Shown one piece after another: positions 1 through 7,983 of a stretch of 30,476 bases of DNA. The stretch's first letter is position 1. Each line of letters begins with the position of its first letter. A model generated the notes under the pieces. It saw only the letters and a list, made by a program, of their open reading frames with translations. It did no database searches and was not told the origin of the DNA. The translations under genes and the position numbers were made by a program. This stretch comes from Anaerotignum sp. (lineage in GTDB: Bacteria; Bacillota; Clostridia; Lachnospirales; Anaerotignaceae). The stretch is taken from contig JAHHTU010000031.1 in the NCBI GenBank assembly GCA_020024455.1, positions 1 to 30,476 on the forward strand, given 5' to 3'.

Positions 1-1
1 T

Positions 2-259
2 CAGATGGGAACAGAGAACATGAGTGCCTATCTCCGCAAAATGGCAATCGACGGGTATGTTGTGAATTTGGATATGCCTGAACTCCGTGAGCTGACTTCC
101 AAAATGAAACGAATATCCAACAGCGAAAACCAGATTGCCAAACAGCTCAACACAACAGGTAACATCTACGAAGCTGACATTGAAGAAATCAAAAAGAATC
201 AAGAGGAAATTTACGAAGGCATTAAAAAAATTCTGCTTTCTCTCTCCCATCTGAAGTGA
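2..259 (+). CDS. MobC-like relaxosome accessory protein, 3' part
   Basis: This is the C-terminal part of a plasmid/transposon mobilization protein of the MobC type, which helps a relaxase act at oriT. The frame is open at the left edge, so the gene very likely starts outside the window; the first ATG here (position 5) lies inside the family's conserved block MSAYLRKMAIDGY, which normally follows a ribbon-helix-helix N-terminus. The rest is a charged helical tail (NQIAKQLNTTGNIYEADI) that is typical of these proteins. It lies upstream of a large serine recombinase, the usual arrangement in mobilizable elements of gut Clostridia. Family assignment is by recognition of the conserved block; the missing N-terminus prevents a full check. 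Confidence 0.75.
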   Translation, partial: QMGTENMSAYLRKMAIDGYVVNLDMPELRELTSKMKRISNSENQIAKQLNTTGNIYEADIEEIKKNQEEIYEGIKKILLSLSHLK

Positions 260-572
260 TGTCAGCTCCGCAGGAGCGCAGCCGATTTTGAAAAAATCGT
301 CAAAGGGTTTGGGATGCTTCCCAACAAGCTTTTGCAAAAATCAGCTTCGCTGAAATTTGCAAAACGCACGGTGTGTGTACACACGTGCACTGCTTGCAAA
401 GTTTGTTTTGATCTTTTGTAAGCAAATTGAAGATTTTCATTTTCCAATAAATCGGCAACGCTATATTTTGTAAAACATCGCAGTGTGCAGCTACACCTGC
501 TGTGCTTGTTATTCCAATGATATTTTGAATAAAACGAATTGAAGTGAATGAAAGAAAAGGAGGCTCGGCCGG
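260..572. other. Gene-free structured spacer inside the mobile element
   Basis: This stretch of about 310 bases has no credible gene on either strand. It holds several short inverted repeats: GCTCC/GGAGC at 265-277, a run around 283-299 (GATTTT then AAAATC), a long hairpin at 330-364, and the palindrome GTGTGTACACAC near 371-382. It ends with a strong ribosome binding site (AAAGGAGG, 557-564) for the next gene. It may be a leader or regulatory region; no oriT could be recognised. Confidence 0.5.
330..364. repeat. Imperfect 16-bp inverted repeat with a 3-nt loop
   Basis: The left arm TTTTGCAAAAATCAGC and the right arm GCTGAAATTTGCAAAA pair at 14 of 16 positions around the loop TTC. No T-run follows on either strand, so it is not a standard intrinsic terminator. 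It could be a protein-binding site or an RNA structure in the leader of the downstream genes. Confidence 0.6.
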
Positions 573-965
573 ATGGATGAGAAACGAACAGAGGAAGAAG
601 CTCGTGAGCTTACTCCCGAAGAAATTGACGATATGATTTTTGAAGAACAGATTGCGAGTGGGGAGTATAACGAGAAAGTTCCCGAATACTACTTCTCCAA
701 TCCCGACCCGTATGCCAAGATAGAGCCTCGTCCCGATGATGCACCAAAGCGGGACATCAAGTTTGATGAAAACGGCAACATCATTGTCAAAAATCTGTCT
801 GCCTTTTGGCTGCCCGAAATAACACTCGTGGATGAAAACGGCGGCACAGAATATACCATTACAGGCAGCTACGAGGGTACTGAAACTCTTGATAAAAAGC
901 TCAAACGCATTATGGAGCAGAACGTTTCCGATGACGAATCTGATATCACGGAGGATGGCGAATGA
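573..965 (+). CDS. Small acidic protein of the mobile element, function unknown
   Basis: A 130-residue, strongly acidic protein without a signal peptide or membrane segment. It begins after a strong AAAGGAGG site with 8-nt spacing. The N-terminal third is rich in Glu and Asp and the middle has a beta-rich segment (IIVKNLSAFWLPEITLVD). Its stop codon overlaps the upstream possible start of the recombinase (ATGA at 962-965), so the two genes are probably translationally coupled. Such small acidic proteins are often found just before the recombinase in clostridial mobilizable elements, so a role in recombination or its control is conceivable, but I recognise no domain. The gene itself is well supported; its function is not. 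Confidence 0.8.
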   Translation: MDEKRTEEEARELTPEEIDDMIFEEQIASGEYNEKVPEYYFSNPDPYAKIEPRPDDAPKRDIKFDENGNIIVKNLSAFWLPEITLVDENGGTEYTITGSYEGTETLDKKLKRIMEQNVSDDESDITEDGE

Positions 966-2701
966 ATAACGACACCTCTCTTGATATAAACACCAATTCC
1001 AATCCTGTACAGACAGTTGCCCAACAGAAGGAGGATAATGAAATGTTAAGGGCAACCGACAAAATCACAGCACTTTATTGCAGATTGTCCGTAGAGGACA
1101 CCAAGGATGAGAAGAAAAACGGCAAGGAGGATTTGTCAAATTCCATCCAAAATCAAAAGGCTATGTTGCTTCAATACGCACGAGATCACCGCTTCCCCCA
1201 CCCAACATTTTTCATTGATGACGGCTACAGCGGTGTGACCTATGATCGTCCTGGTTTTCAGAAAATGCTTGATGAAATTGAAGCCGGTCATGTGGGTGCT
1301 GTCATTACGAAAGACCTGTCAAGGCTTGGGCGAAACTCCGCTTTGACGGGACTGTATATCAACTACACTTTCCCTCAGAACGATGTCCGTTACATCGCCA
1401 TCAACGACCACTTTGACAGCATCAACCCCAACAGTACCGATAGTGACATTGCCGGTATTAAAAACTGGTTCAACGAATTTTTCGCAAAGGATACAAGCCG
1501 AAAGATTCGTGCGGTGCAAAAAGCAAAAGGTGAGCGTGGTGAAAGATTGACCGTCCATGTGCCGTATGGCTACATGAAAAATCCCGAAAATCCAAAGGAA
1601 TGGATGATTGATGAGGAAGCTGCACAGGTGGTCAAGAAGATTTTCACACTCTGCATGAATGGGCGTGGACCGAGCCAAATTGCAGACCAGCTTGAAAAGG
1701 ACAAGATACTCACACCTACCGCATACAAAAACAAGCAAGGCGTGAAAACACCACACACCGAGCCGGAGAATCCTTACCGCTGGCACGAAAGCACCATTGT
1801 CAATATTCTTGAACGAAAAGAGTACATTGGCGCAACGGTCAATTTCAAGACTTACACCAATTCCATTTGGGACAAGAAGCAGAGGGAAAATCCCGAAGAA
1901 AATCGAGTGATTTTCTACAACACCCATCCTGCCATTATTGAGCAGGAAGTCTTTGACAAGGTGCAGGAGATTCGTCAGCAGCGACATAGAAGAACGGCAA
2001 CAGGCAAAAGCAGTCCGTTTTCGGGATTGGTGTTCTGTGCCGATTGCAAGCAGAAACTCTACTATTCCACCACCAAATACTTTGAAAAGCGGCAGGATTT
2101 TTTCATCTGTTCCACTCACCGTGCCAACAAGGACAAGTGCAGCGGACACTACATTCGTGCCGTAGTTTTGGAGGATTTGGTCTGGAATCACATGAAAGAG
2201 GTTATCTCTTATGTGACCCGATGTGAATCACATTTCAGGGTGGAAATGGAGCAAAAACTCCGTCTACAAAGCGAGGAAACCATAAGGGTATATAAGAAGC
2301 GTCTGGCACAGGCAGAAAAGCGTATAGGGGAACTTGACCGCCTGTTTATCAAAATCTACGAGGACAACGCCAAGGGCAAGCTGAACGATGACCGCTTTGC
2401 CATGATGAGCAAGACCTACGAGGATGAACAGGCACAGCTTAAAGTTGAAATAGTAAATCTGCAAAAAGAGATTGAAGTACAGGAAGGACAGATCGAAGAC
2501 CTTGAACAGTTTATTCAGCGGGCACGCAGATACACCGACCTCACGGAACTCACGCCATATGCCCTCAGAGAACTTATAAGGGCGGTTTATGTGGAGGCAC
2601 CGGACAAGTCCAGTGGCAAGCGCAAACAGAGGGTACATATCGAATATGACCTTGTTGGCTACATCCCCGTGGATGAACTGATAAAAGCGGAACAGGCATG
2701 A
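962..2701 (+). CDS. TnpX-like large serine site-specific recombinase
   Basis: Large serine recombinase expected to excise and integrate the element. Numbered from 962, residues 35-185 form the resolvase domain with the catalytic Ser43 in YCRLSVED and the conserved DLSRLGR at 118-124. A 'recombinase' DNA-binding domain follows (about 200-335), then a zinc ribbon with Cys359, Cys362, Cys383 and Cys393, then a coiled coil (about 425-510) and a short beta-rich tail. Length (579) fits the Tn4451 TnpX group. Two starts are plausible: 962, overlapping the upstream stop and preceded by GGAGG at 950-954, and 1043 (internal Met28), preceded by AAGGAGG at 1028-1034 with 8-nt spacing. The second gives the N-terminus usual for the family. 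No frameshift or missing catalytic residue is seen, so it appears intact. Confidence 0.93.
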   Translation: MNNDTSLDINTNSNPVQTVAQQKEDNEMLRATDKITALYCRLSVEDTKDEKKNGKEDLSNSIQNQKAMLLQYARDHRFPHPTFFIDDGYSGVTYDRPGFQKMLDEIEAGHVGAVITKDLSRLGRNSALTGLYINYTFPQNDVRYIAINDHFDSINPNSTDSDIAGIKNWFNEFFAKDTSRKIRAVQKAKGERGERLTVHVPYGYMKNPENPKEWMIDEEAAQVVKKIFTLCMNGRGPSQIADQLEKDKILTPTAYKNKQGVKTPHTEPENPYRWHESTIVNILERKEYIGATVNFKTYTNSIWDKKQRENPEENRVIFYNTHPAIIEQEVFDKVQEIRQQRHRRTATGKSSPFSGLVFCADCKQKLYYSTTKYFEKRQDFFICSTHRANKDKCSGHYIRAVVLEDLVWNHMKEVISYVTRCESHFRVEMEQKLRLQSEETIRVYKKRLAQAEKRIGELDRLFIKIYEDNAKGKLNDDRFAMMSKTYEDEQAQLKVEIVNLQKEIEVQEGQIEDLEQFIQRARRYTDLTELTPYALRELIRAVYVEAPDKSSGKRKQRVHIEYDLVGYIPVDELIKAEQA

Positions 2702-2720
2702 CCAAAATCATGCCTGTTCC
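2689..2720. repeat. Perfect 13-bp hairpin over the recombinase stop codon
   Basis: GGAACAGGCATGA (2689-2701) and TCATGCCTGTTCC (2708-2720) pair perfectly around the loop CCAAAA. The left arm contains the recombinase stop codon. No T-run follows, so it may be an inefficient terminator, an mRNA 3'-end stabiliser or a structure near the element end. Confidence 0.7.
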
Positions 2721-2987
2721 AAGAAATTCACATATTACTGTTTTACGACCACTGAGCATTGAAGCCGCTGTTTTTAAATGATGTGCCAAACAACAACGGT
2801 TTGTCGACAATTTGGAATCATCTGCATATTGAAACGATTACAAAAAAAATTCACTTTAGGTATATGACTTTGCAAAAGCAATTTGATAAAATGCGGTTGT
2901 TTTGCAGAGATAGATGTAAACATATCTTTCCCTGAAAATCTTCATTTTTCTTCTAACACATAATCTAATCTTATGATATATGATAAA
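2721..2987. other. Gene-free stretch, probable element/chromosome junction
   Basis: Between the recombinase and the first host-like promoter there is no recognisable gene. Large serine recombinase genes usually lie at one end of their element, so the right attachment junction is expected here, but neither a terminal repeat nor the target duplication can be identified without the other end or an empty site. One frame on the plus strand stays open from 2756 to 2935 (59 codons ending in TGA) with no good start; it could be the broken tail of an interrupted gene, or chance. Confidence 0.45.
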
Positions 2988-3016
2988 TTGCATGATTTGT
3001 GATTTTTTGATATAAT
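2988..3016 (+). promoter_or_regulatory. Promoter of the GRAM-protein unit
   Basis: TTGCAT (2988-2993), a 17-bp spacer and a perfect TATAAT (3011-3016) match a housekeeping promoter, about 40 bases before the start codon at 3061. Confidence 0.7.
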
Positions 3017-3060
3017 TTTATAAAAATCAGTCATCATTTTTACAAAGGAGGACAGAGAAT

Positions 3061-3414
3061 ATGGAAAAAGCAAGCGATATTTTGACACTCAGACCGAAAG
3101 AAGCTGTATTAAAAACCATAAAAGGTGACTGTTGGGGTTCCTTTGGCATACCGCACAGTCAAACAGCAGGCACCATCACACTGACCAATCAGCGTATTCT
3201 GTTTCGAGGCAGCGGCATTGTGGACGCTCTGCGGTTGGTGTTTGCCATAGACTATGCAGATATTGTCAGTATAGAACCGTTTACGGTATCGCTGTTTATC
3301 CGTACAGGTATCCGTATTGTAACCCAACAGGAGGGCGGATTTCGTATCTCTGTCATGAAACGAAATACCATCATGCAATTCATTCAAGAACAAATGGCAA
3401 ATGCAAACAGATAG
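3061..3414 (+). CDS. GRAM/PH-like domain protein
   Basis: A 117-residue cytoplasmic protein beginning after AAAGGAGG (3044-3051, 9-nt spacing). The central segment GTITLTNQRILFRGSG (about residues 38-53) is the typical core of GRAM or bacterial PH-like domains: a beta strand, an 'LTNQRI' turn and another strand, followed by an IDYADIVSIEPF strand. Such domains bind lipids or proteins and often occur in membrane-associated stress proteins. No signal peptide or membrane segment is present. It shares a transcript with the membrane protein 24 bases downstream, so the pair may act together at the membrane. The fold assignment is fairly sure; the biological role is unknown. Confidence 0.8.
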   Translation: MEKASDILTLRPKEAVLKTIKGDCWGSFGIPHSQTAGTITLTNQRILFRGSGIVDALRLVFAIDYADIVSIEPFTVSLFIRTGIRIVTQQEGGFRISVMKRNTIMQFIQEQMANANR

Positions 3415-3438
3415 CGTGTATTGGGGGAGGTATGCGAT

Positions 3439-3816
3439 ATGTTGATAAATATTGGTTTTTTGCTATATGGTATCGTCGTATATTGGGGGATTTGCCAACT
3501 ATTTACAACATATAACAGAAAATGTTTGAGCAGGGATTTCTTTATCCAAACAAAAAATAAATACATTTGGTTGTTGCTTGCAGGGCGCTATCGTGGAAGG
3601 CATCGGATACCACAAGAAGATTGGTATAAACTCAGTATCATGGGGATTGGAACATATATCAGCTTATTTCCCGTTCTTTTGTTTTTCATTTGTTTGATTT
3701 TTGACATCAAGTTTACATTATACCCAAACGGTTATTTTGCGGTGGCAAAAACCAGTATTGTGATTTTGATAAACATTATGGACGAGTTACTGGGAAGTCT
3801 ATTTTATAAGGAATGA
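3439..3816 (+). CDS. Small integral membrane protein, function unknown
   Basis: A 125-residue protein with hydrophobic segments at about residues 3-22 (LINIGFLLYGIVVYWGICQL), 65-90 and 100-118, so two or three membrane helices, with a basic loop (GRYRGRHRIPQEDW) in between. The start at ATG 3439 is preferred because GGGGGAGG lies 8 nt upstream; a TTG at 3421 would put the ribosome binding site inside the gene. It is 24 bases after the GRAM-protein gene and probably in the same operon. No family was recognised. Confidence 0.7.
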   Translation: MLINIGFLLYGIVVYWGICQLFTTYNRKCLSRDFFIQTKNKYIWLLLAGRYRGRHRIPQEDWYKLSIMGIGTYISLFPVLLFFICLIFDIKFTLYPNGYFAVAKTSIVILINIMDELLGSLFYKE

Positions 3817-3975
3817 TATGTGTATGCTTTGCCAGGTGCGACGCTTGGGCGGTTTATGATAGCAAATCATGTGTAAAATCAGATTTTCGGTACAGGTTAA
3901 GGGAATGTTGTAGCATGGGGAAGGGTTTGGCAATTTGGGGTAGAAAATATATTAGAAAGAAATGAGGGGAAAAAT

Positions 3976-4395
3976 ATGAAAAAACATCACAAAAAATGGT
4001 GTATTGCCATCATACTGCTATCTTTCTTTCTCGTTTGCTTTTTTCCAAGGCGTATCACATTACCCGCTTATGATGATGCTGTCATAAACATCACCAAAAG
4101 AGAGAGCAGTGGTGACAGTTCCATCACATTGACAGAACAAGAGAACAAAGCACTATACACCATTTTACAAAATGTAAAAGGCATATCTATGCCAAGTATA
4201 TTTGGAAAATATATTGCCCATGGAAGAACCATTTATGAAGTTGGGATATATTCCAAAACAAAAGGGATTGATGTGCGATTTACGCTACTATTTGACTACG
4301 ACAATCGACCACTTGTCAGTGTGAAAAACAGCAAACATACTTACCAAAAAATCATAAACGGTGACGATTTGGTCGATTTCGTACAAGCATTGTAA
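3976..4395 (+). CDS. Membrane-anchored extracytoplasmic protein, function unknown
   Basis: A 139-residue protein with a basic N-terminus (MKKHHKKW) and one hydrophobic segment at about residues 8-24, without a lipobox, suggesting an N-terminal membrane anchor with the remainder outside. The exported part contains a helix (LTEQENKALYTILQNV) and then alternating beta strands. It starts after AGGGGA with short spacing to ATG 3976. The 159 bases before it show no convincing promoter and it is followed at once by a strong terminator. I recognise no family. Confidence 0.7.
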   Translation: MKKHHKKWCIAIILLSFFLVCFFPRRITLPAYDDAVINITKRESSGDSSITLTEQENKALYTILQNVKGISMPSIFGKYIAHGRTIYEVGIYSKTKGIDVRFTLLFDYDNRPLVSVKNSKHTYQKIINGDDLVDFVQAL

Positions 4396-4396
4396 A

Positions 4397-4434
4397 AACA
4401 GAAGGCAACCACAAATAAATGGTTGCCTTCTGTT
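4397..4434. terminator. Bidirectional terminator
   Basis: A perfect 15-bp stem (AACAGAAGGCAACCA with its complement) around an 8-nt loop sits between two convergent genes ending at 4395 (plus) and 4449 (minus). A-rich sequence on the left gives a T-rich tail on the minus strand; the plus-strand tail (TATATTT) is weaker. Confidence 0.85.
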
Positions 4435-4448
4435 ATATTTGGTATTGT

Positions 4449-6482
4449 TCATCGTAATGTATGGGTTCGCATTGCCGTTTCAATGCCGTTTGCAATGGCA
4501 GCTGCCATTTGTTGTTGGTATGCTTCTGTGGAGATTTTCAATGCATCACCTGCGTTTGTCACAAACACCACTTCAATGAGTGCTGTGGGTACGGTGGTAC
4601 GATTTAATATCAAGACATCTTCCCAGAGCTTGATACCTCGATTGGTATTGCCGGTTGCCTGTATGATATTGCTTTGCAGAATTTCTGCCAATTTTTTGCT
4701 TGTCAATTTGGAGGCATCATCGTTTGTGTGTACTTGATACAGGACTTCTGTACCGTTTGCACTTGGCGGTCCGGAATTCATATGAATGGAAACCATCGCA
4801 TCGGCAATCTGATTTGCTGTTCTTGCCCGCACTGCATTTTCCGGGTATACATCGCTGTCCCTTGTCAAATATACTTTAATATCGCTATTTTGCAACTGTT
4901 TTGCAACTTTTTGTGCAATGGCTAATGTCAGATTTTTTTCGATTTGTCCATTTCCGCTTGTGCCGGGGTCTTTTCCGCCATGCCCTGCATCTAACAACAA
5001 CACTTTTTGATAGACTTCTTTGGGATTTTTTATCACAATGGCATATTTATCCCCTTTGTCCTGCACTTCATAAACACTGATACGGTTTTGTACAAACCGC
5101 AAAACGGTATTGCCGCCTACCGTGGATATTTCCATACGTTGTATGACATCTCCGCCGATTTCGTATGTACCGTTTGCATACACCGTTTCAAAATTTCCGG
5201 GCAACACAACATCAAAATATCCATCGAGATAATGGTCTTGCAATTTGACATGGTTTACGGAAAACGGTTGCACTTTATCCAGATAAATCACATGGTTTGC
5301 ATCTTCCAAGTGTATATTTTGCACCGCTTTTGGTTTGATTTCCAAAATAAGTGTTTGATTTTCTTCTTTATATGGATAGTCGATAAAATCATTGGTTTCC
5401 AATACCAAGCGGAATGTATCTTCTGTAAACATATTGCTTCTTGCAGACAATACATATTGCAGACCGTCTGTGTTTATGGTGTTTGGCAAATTAGATGTCG
5501 CATACGGAACATCTATTACAATCCGATGGGGATTGGATAATGTAAATACTTTTGCACCCAGAGTATCTGTTGCGGAAATGGTGATTTTATCTGTATCCCC
5601 ATCATGCAGTACGGATATATCTTTGATTTGTTTGCCCTTTGTTACATCATCTGCAAAAGAAAGTATCAGTTTTGTTTTGTCGGGGCTTTGCGTGATGGTA
5701 TACTTTGCTTTTTGTTGTAATTGGAATACCATTTGTGTATCAAACTGCCCATTGATTTGCTGTGTGGTGGTCTGTATGGCAGAAATAAGATTGCTGTTTG
5801 TTTGTATGATGTTGCTGGCTATATTGCTTTTGGTATTTGCAAACTGCAACAGAATTTGACCATCACTTGCAGAAACATCTGCAAAATTTGCAATCGCACC
5901 ATCTGCCTCTATGGTAAATACCTGCTTGTCATTCACACTTGTTGGTGTGGTGATGGTGTGGAGTGTGGTTGCATTGGCTGCGGGAGGTTCGGAATTGGTT
6001 GGCGTATGTTGTTTGCGTATGGAAACGGTTCTTGTGGGGTCGTCCCATTTGATTTCCAAATGCAATGCATTTGCTACTGCTCGTATGGGTAACATGGTAC
6101 GCTCGTTTATGATTTGTGCAGGCACGTCCATGGTAAATGTGTTTCCGTTTTGATAGCCTGTTTTTTCATTGATACCAAATACAAGCACTTCATTTTGATT
6201 GGTGATGTATACTTGTTTGGTCTCTTCGTTCCACGTGACATCACAGCCCAACGTTTGGGCAATTTGACGCATGGGCAACATGACCCGTTCCTCTATGATG
6301 ATGGCAGGCATATCATTTGGCACAAGTTCCGTTCCGTCTATATTGATTTTGACTTCTTCTGCTTTGTAATGATGGTTTTTGCCTTGATAAAACAAGTCCA
6401 TTTCTATGGGTTTTGCGTATGCCGTTATGGTTGTAAATGTTGTGATGGCATATATTGTCAGCAATGCCTTTTTCCAATTCAT
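4449..6482 (-). CDS. N-acetylmuramoyl-L-alanine amidase with stalk and AMIN domains
   Basis: Secreted peptidoglycan hydrolase that cleaves between N-acetylmuramic acid and L-Ala. Residues 1-24 are a signal peptide. Residues about 45-155 form a copper-amine-oxidase-N-like domain (two related copies around VMLPMRQIAQTLG and TMLPIRAVANALH), a common cell-surface module in Clostridia. Residues about 180-480 are beta-rich with AMIN-like segments (DKITISATDTL, HRIVIDVP), which usually target septal wall. Residues 494-672 are the Amidase_3 domain with all zinc and catalytic residues visible: His501 in DAGHGG, Glu515, His567 in SIHMNS and Glu637 in LIEVVFVTN. It starts after AGAGGA and has its own promoter, so it is transcribed alone. 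It looks intact and active; a role in cell separation is inferred. Confidence 0.93.
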   Translation of the reverse strand: MNWKKALLTIYAITTFTTITAYAKPIEMDLFYQGKNHHYKAEEVKINIDGTELVPNDMPAIIIEERVMLPMRQIAQTLGCDVTWNEETKQVYITNQNEVLVFGINEKTGYQNGNTFTMDVPAQIINERTMLPIRAVANALHLEIKWDDPTRTVSIRKQHTPTNSEPPAANATTLHTITTPTSVNDKQVFTIEADGAIANFADVSASDGQILLQFANTKSNIASNIIQTNSNLISAIQTTTQQINGQFDTQMVFQLQQKAKYTITQSPDKTKLILSFADDVTKGKQIKDISVLHDGDTDKITISATDTLGAKVFTLSNPHRIVIDVPYATSNLPNTINTDGLQYVLSARSNMFTEDTFRLVLETNDFIDYPYKEENQTLILEIKPKAVQNIHLEDANHVIYLDKVQPFSVNHVKLQDHYLDGYFDVVLPGNFETVYANGTYEIGGDVIQRMEISTVGGNTVLRFVQNRISVYEVQDKGDKYAIVIKNPKEVYQKVLLLDAGHGGKDPGTSGNGQIEKNLTLAIAQKVAKQLQNSDIKVYLTRDSDVYPENAVRARTANQIADAMVSIHMNSGPPSANGTEVLYQVHTNDDASKLTSKKLAEILQSNIIQATGNTNRGIKLWEDVLILNRTTVPTALIEVVFVTNAGDALKISTEAYQQQMAAAIANGIETAMRTHTLR

Positions 6483-6536
6483 ATCTCTGTTTCCTCTTTT
6501 CCGTTTGCTCCGATTTTTTACATACTGCTTTGTTCC

Positions 6537-6565
6537 AAAGTATCATAAAGCAGTGATGCTGTCAA
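6537..6565 (-). promoter_or_regulatory. Promoter of the amidase gene
   Basis: Read on the minus strand, TTGACA (6565-6560), a 17-bp spacer and TACTTT (6542-6537). The -35 box is perfect and the -10 box is weak; the start codon is about 55 bases downstream. Confidence 0.65.
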
Positions 6566-6594
6566 TATTTGTTATGATGTATCTGTCCATCATG

Positions 6595-6632
6595 AAAAAA
6601 ACCGGTGCATGATATATCAGACCGGTTTTTTA
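6595..6632. terminator. Terminator (bidirectional form)
   Basis: AAAAAACCGGT (ending at 6606) and ACCGGTTTTTT (6621-6631) pair around a 14-nt loop, with T-rich tails on both strands. It lies 14 bases past the stop of the minus-strand gene ending at 6646 and protects the amidase promoter from read-through. Confidence 0.85.
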
Positions 6633-6645
6633 TCACTGGATTGAT

Positions 6646-7164
6646 TTATGGGTGTTCATTGATTTCTACCACTTCCCATTGTCCTGCTGCATTTTTTTCC
6701 ACATACCAAAGGCTTGGGACATTCCATGCACCACTGATGGGATTTAAGTATTTATCCAAAGAAGCGTCGGTATAATATACCCACATACAACCTTTGGTTT
6801 CGCCCAAAGAGGCAGACCATAAGCGTAAATCATATTGATGTATGGGTGGGGGTGTGGTATTGTATTGTGCATATCTGGCAAGCAGACCATATCTCTGTTC
6901 ATTTTCTTCCTTGGTATGCCCCCAATCGTGAAACGCAGCATTTGCCTGTTCCATAATCGGTGCTACTGCACAACGGTCGGCATTGGTGCCGATATAAAGC
7001 AATTTGCTGATTTCTGCATTGGTATAAAAATGATAGGGGGTGTATACCTGCAACAGTCTATGCACAGGAAATACTTGTAAAAAGAGAAACAAAGAAAGTG
7101 CAATGCAAAATATTTTTTTCCCAACAGACCAAAAGACATCTTTTTCTTGTGCTTTGTGTTCCAT
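6646..7164 (-). CDS. Membrane-anchored protein, function unknown
   Basis: A 172-residue protein with one hydrophobic segment at about residues 17-35 (IFCIALSLFLFLQVFP), so probably an N-terminally anchored exported protein. The start at 7164 is chosen from three consecutive ATG codons because GGAGG (7176-7172) is then 7 nt away; longer upstream readings have no ribosome binding site. The exported part ends with a compact domain rich in Trp and Tyr (MWVYYTDASLDKY, SLWYVEKN, WEVVEINEH) that resembles secreted beta-sandwich domains of unknown function. It is divergent from the lipoprotein gene at 7355 and has its own terminator. No family was recognised. Confidence 0.75.
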   Translation of the reverse strand: MEHKAQEKDVFWSVGKKIFCIALSLFLFLQVFPVHRLLQVYTPYHFYTNAEISKLLYIGTNADRCAVAPIMEQANAAFHDWGHTKEENEQRYGLLARYAQYNTTPPPIHQYDLRLWSASLGETKGCMWVYYTDASLDKYLNPISGAWNVPSLWYVEKNAAGQWEVVEINEHP

Positions 7165-7280
7165 CATCATACCTCCTTTATTTTTACAAAAAGCATACCA
7201 TATTTTTCTAAATAAAGTCTGAAAAAATTCTGTCGTTTTTCTTACAAATACCAAAAATGCTGTTTTTCTTGGGAAATGGA

Positions 7281-7309
7281 TTGACAGTTTGACGATTGTT
7301 TTTTATGAT
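7281..7309 (+). promoter_or_regulatory. Promoter of the lipoprotein gene at 7355
   Basis: TTGACA (7281-7286), a 17-bp spacer and TATGAT (7304-7309) form a near-consensus housekeeping promoter 45 bases before the start codon. Confidence 0.8.
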
Positions 7310-7354
7310 AGACATAAAAGATATTGTATGAATTGACAAAAAGGAGTGATTGTA

Positions 7355-7939
7355 ATGAAAAAGTTTTTGCTGTTTTTGATGATAACCATATCTGTTTTTA
7401 TGTGTTCTGCCTGTACACCCTCTGCCAACACAGACCAAGCGGCAACGTCCATAAAACCGAGTACATTTTCCAAAGAAACAAACAATGTCTTATCCTTATT
7501 TGATGATAAATTATATTTCTTTGATACCACATGGAAGGATACTGCAAAATATTTCAAATTTACAGGGTGGACATATCAAGATGGGACATGGGTGGAAAGC
7601 GGCAGTATATCTGGCACATCAGAAGATTTTCCGAAACAAATTGCATTGCTGTTGGAAGAAGATGCATACACGTTATATACCATTGATGAAAACGGCAGCG
7701 GTGGGGCTACCGTAAATCTGGAAAATGCCAATTTTATTGGAAATGTAACGATGACAGGTGTGCAAAAAATCGAACAGAACACTCAAATCCCATACGACCA
7801 AGAAACACCCATATTTGTCAAAATCGGCACAAAGAAAGATAGTATGAAAGAATTTTCCATCACAGATGATTTCAGGACATTGGATTGCGACATGGGGTTT
7901 GCACTGACATTGACGGTTTCTAATACAGAAGAATTATGA
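7355..7939 (+). CDS. Putative lipoprotein, function unknown
   Basis: A 194-residue exported protein beginning MKKFLLFLMITISVFM with a probable lipid-attachment Cys in FMCSACTPS. The lipobox is slightly unusual because position -3 is Cys rather than Leu, and Cys16 is an alternative. ATG 7355 is chosen because AAAAAGGAG ends 9 nt upstream; the GTG at 7346 overlaps that site. The mature part is acidic and beta-rich with repeated aromatic strands (FFDTTWKDTAKYFKFTGW, TYQDGTWVESGS). It has its own strong promoter and terminator, so it is a single-gene unit. No family was recognised; a surface role is inferred. Confidence 0.78.
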   Translation: MKKFLLFLMITISVFMCSACTPSANTDQAATSIKPSTFSKETNNVLSLFDDKLYFFDTTWKDTAKYFKFTGWTYQDGTWVESGSISGTSEDFPKQIALLLEEDAYTLYTIDENGSGGATVNLENANFIGNVTMTGVQKIEQNTQIPYDQETPIFVKIGTKKDSMKEFSITDDFRTLDCDMGFALTLTVSNTEEL

Positions 7940-7944
7940 TAAAG

Positions 7945-7976
7945 AAAAGCTGACACTGCTGTCAGCTTTTTTTGAT
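7945..7976. terminator. Bidirectional terminator between convergent lipoprotein genes
   Basis: AAAAGCTGACA (7945-7955) pairs perfectly with TGTCAGCTTTT (7960-7970) around CTGC, followed by more T. It lies 6 bases after the plus-strand stop and 8 bases from the minus-strand stop at 7984. Confidence 0.9.
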
Positions 7977-7983
7977 ACAGACA

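Noticed and set aside
300..1055. 251-codon minus-strand frame across the mobile element spacer
   Set aside because: It overlaps the acidic-protein gene antisense and has no ribosome binding site or family signature.
4674..6153. Several long open frames on the plus strand
   Set aside because: They lie antisense to the amidase gene, lack ribosome binding sites and encode Cys/Phe-rich, low-complexity sequence typical of shadows.
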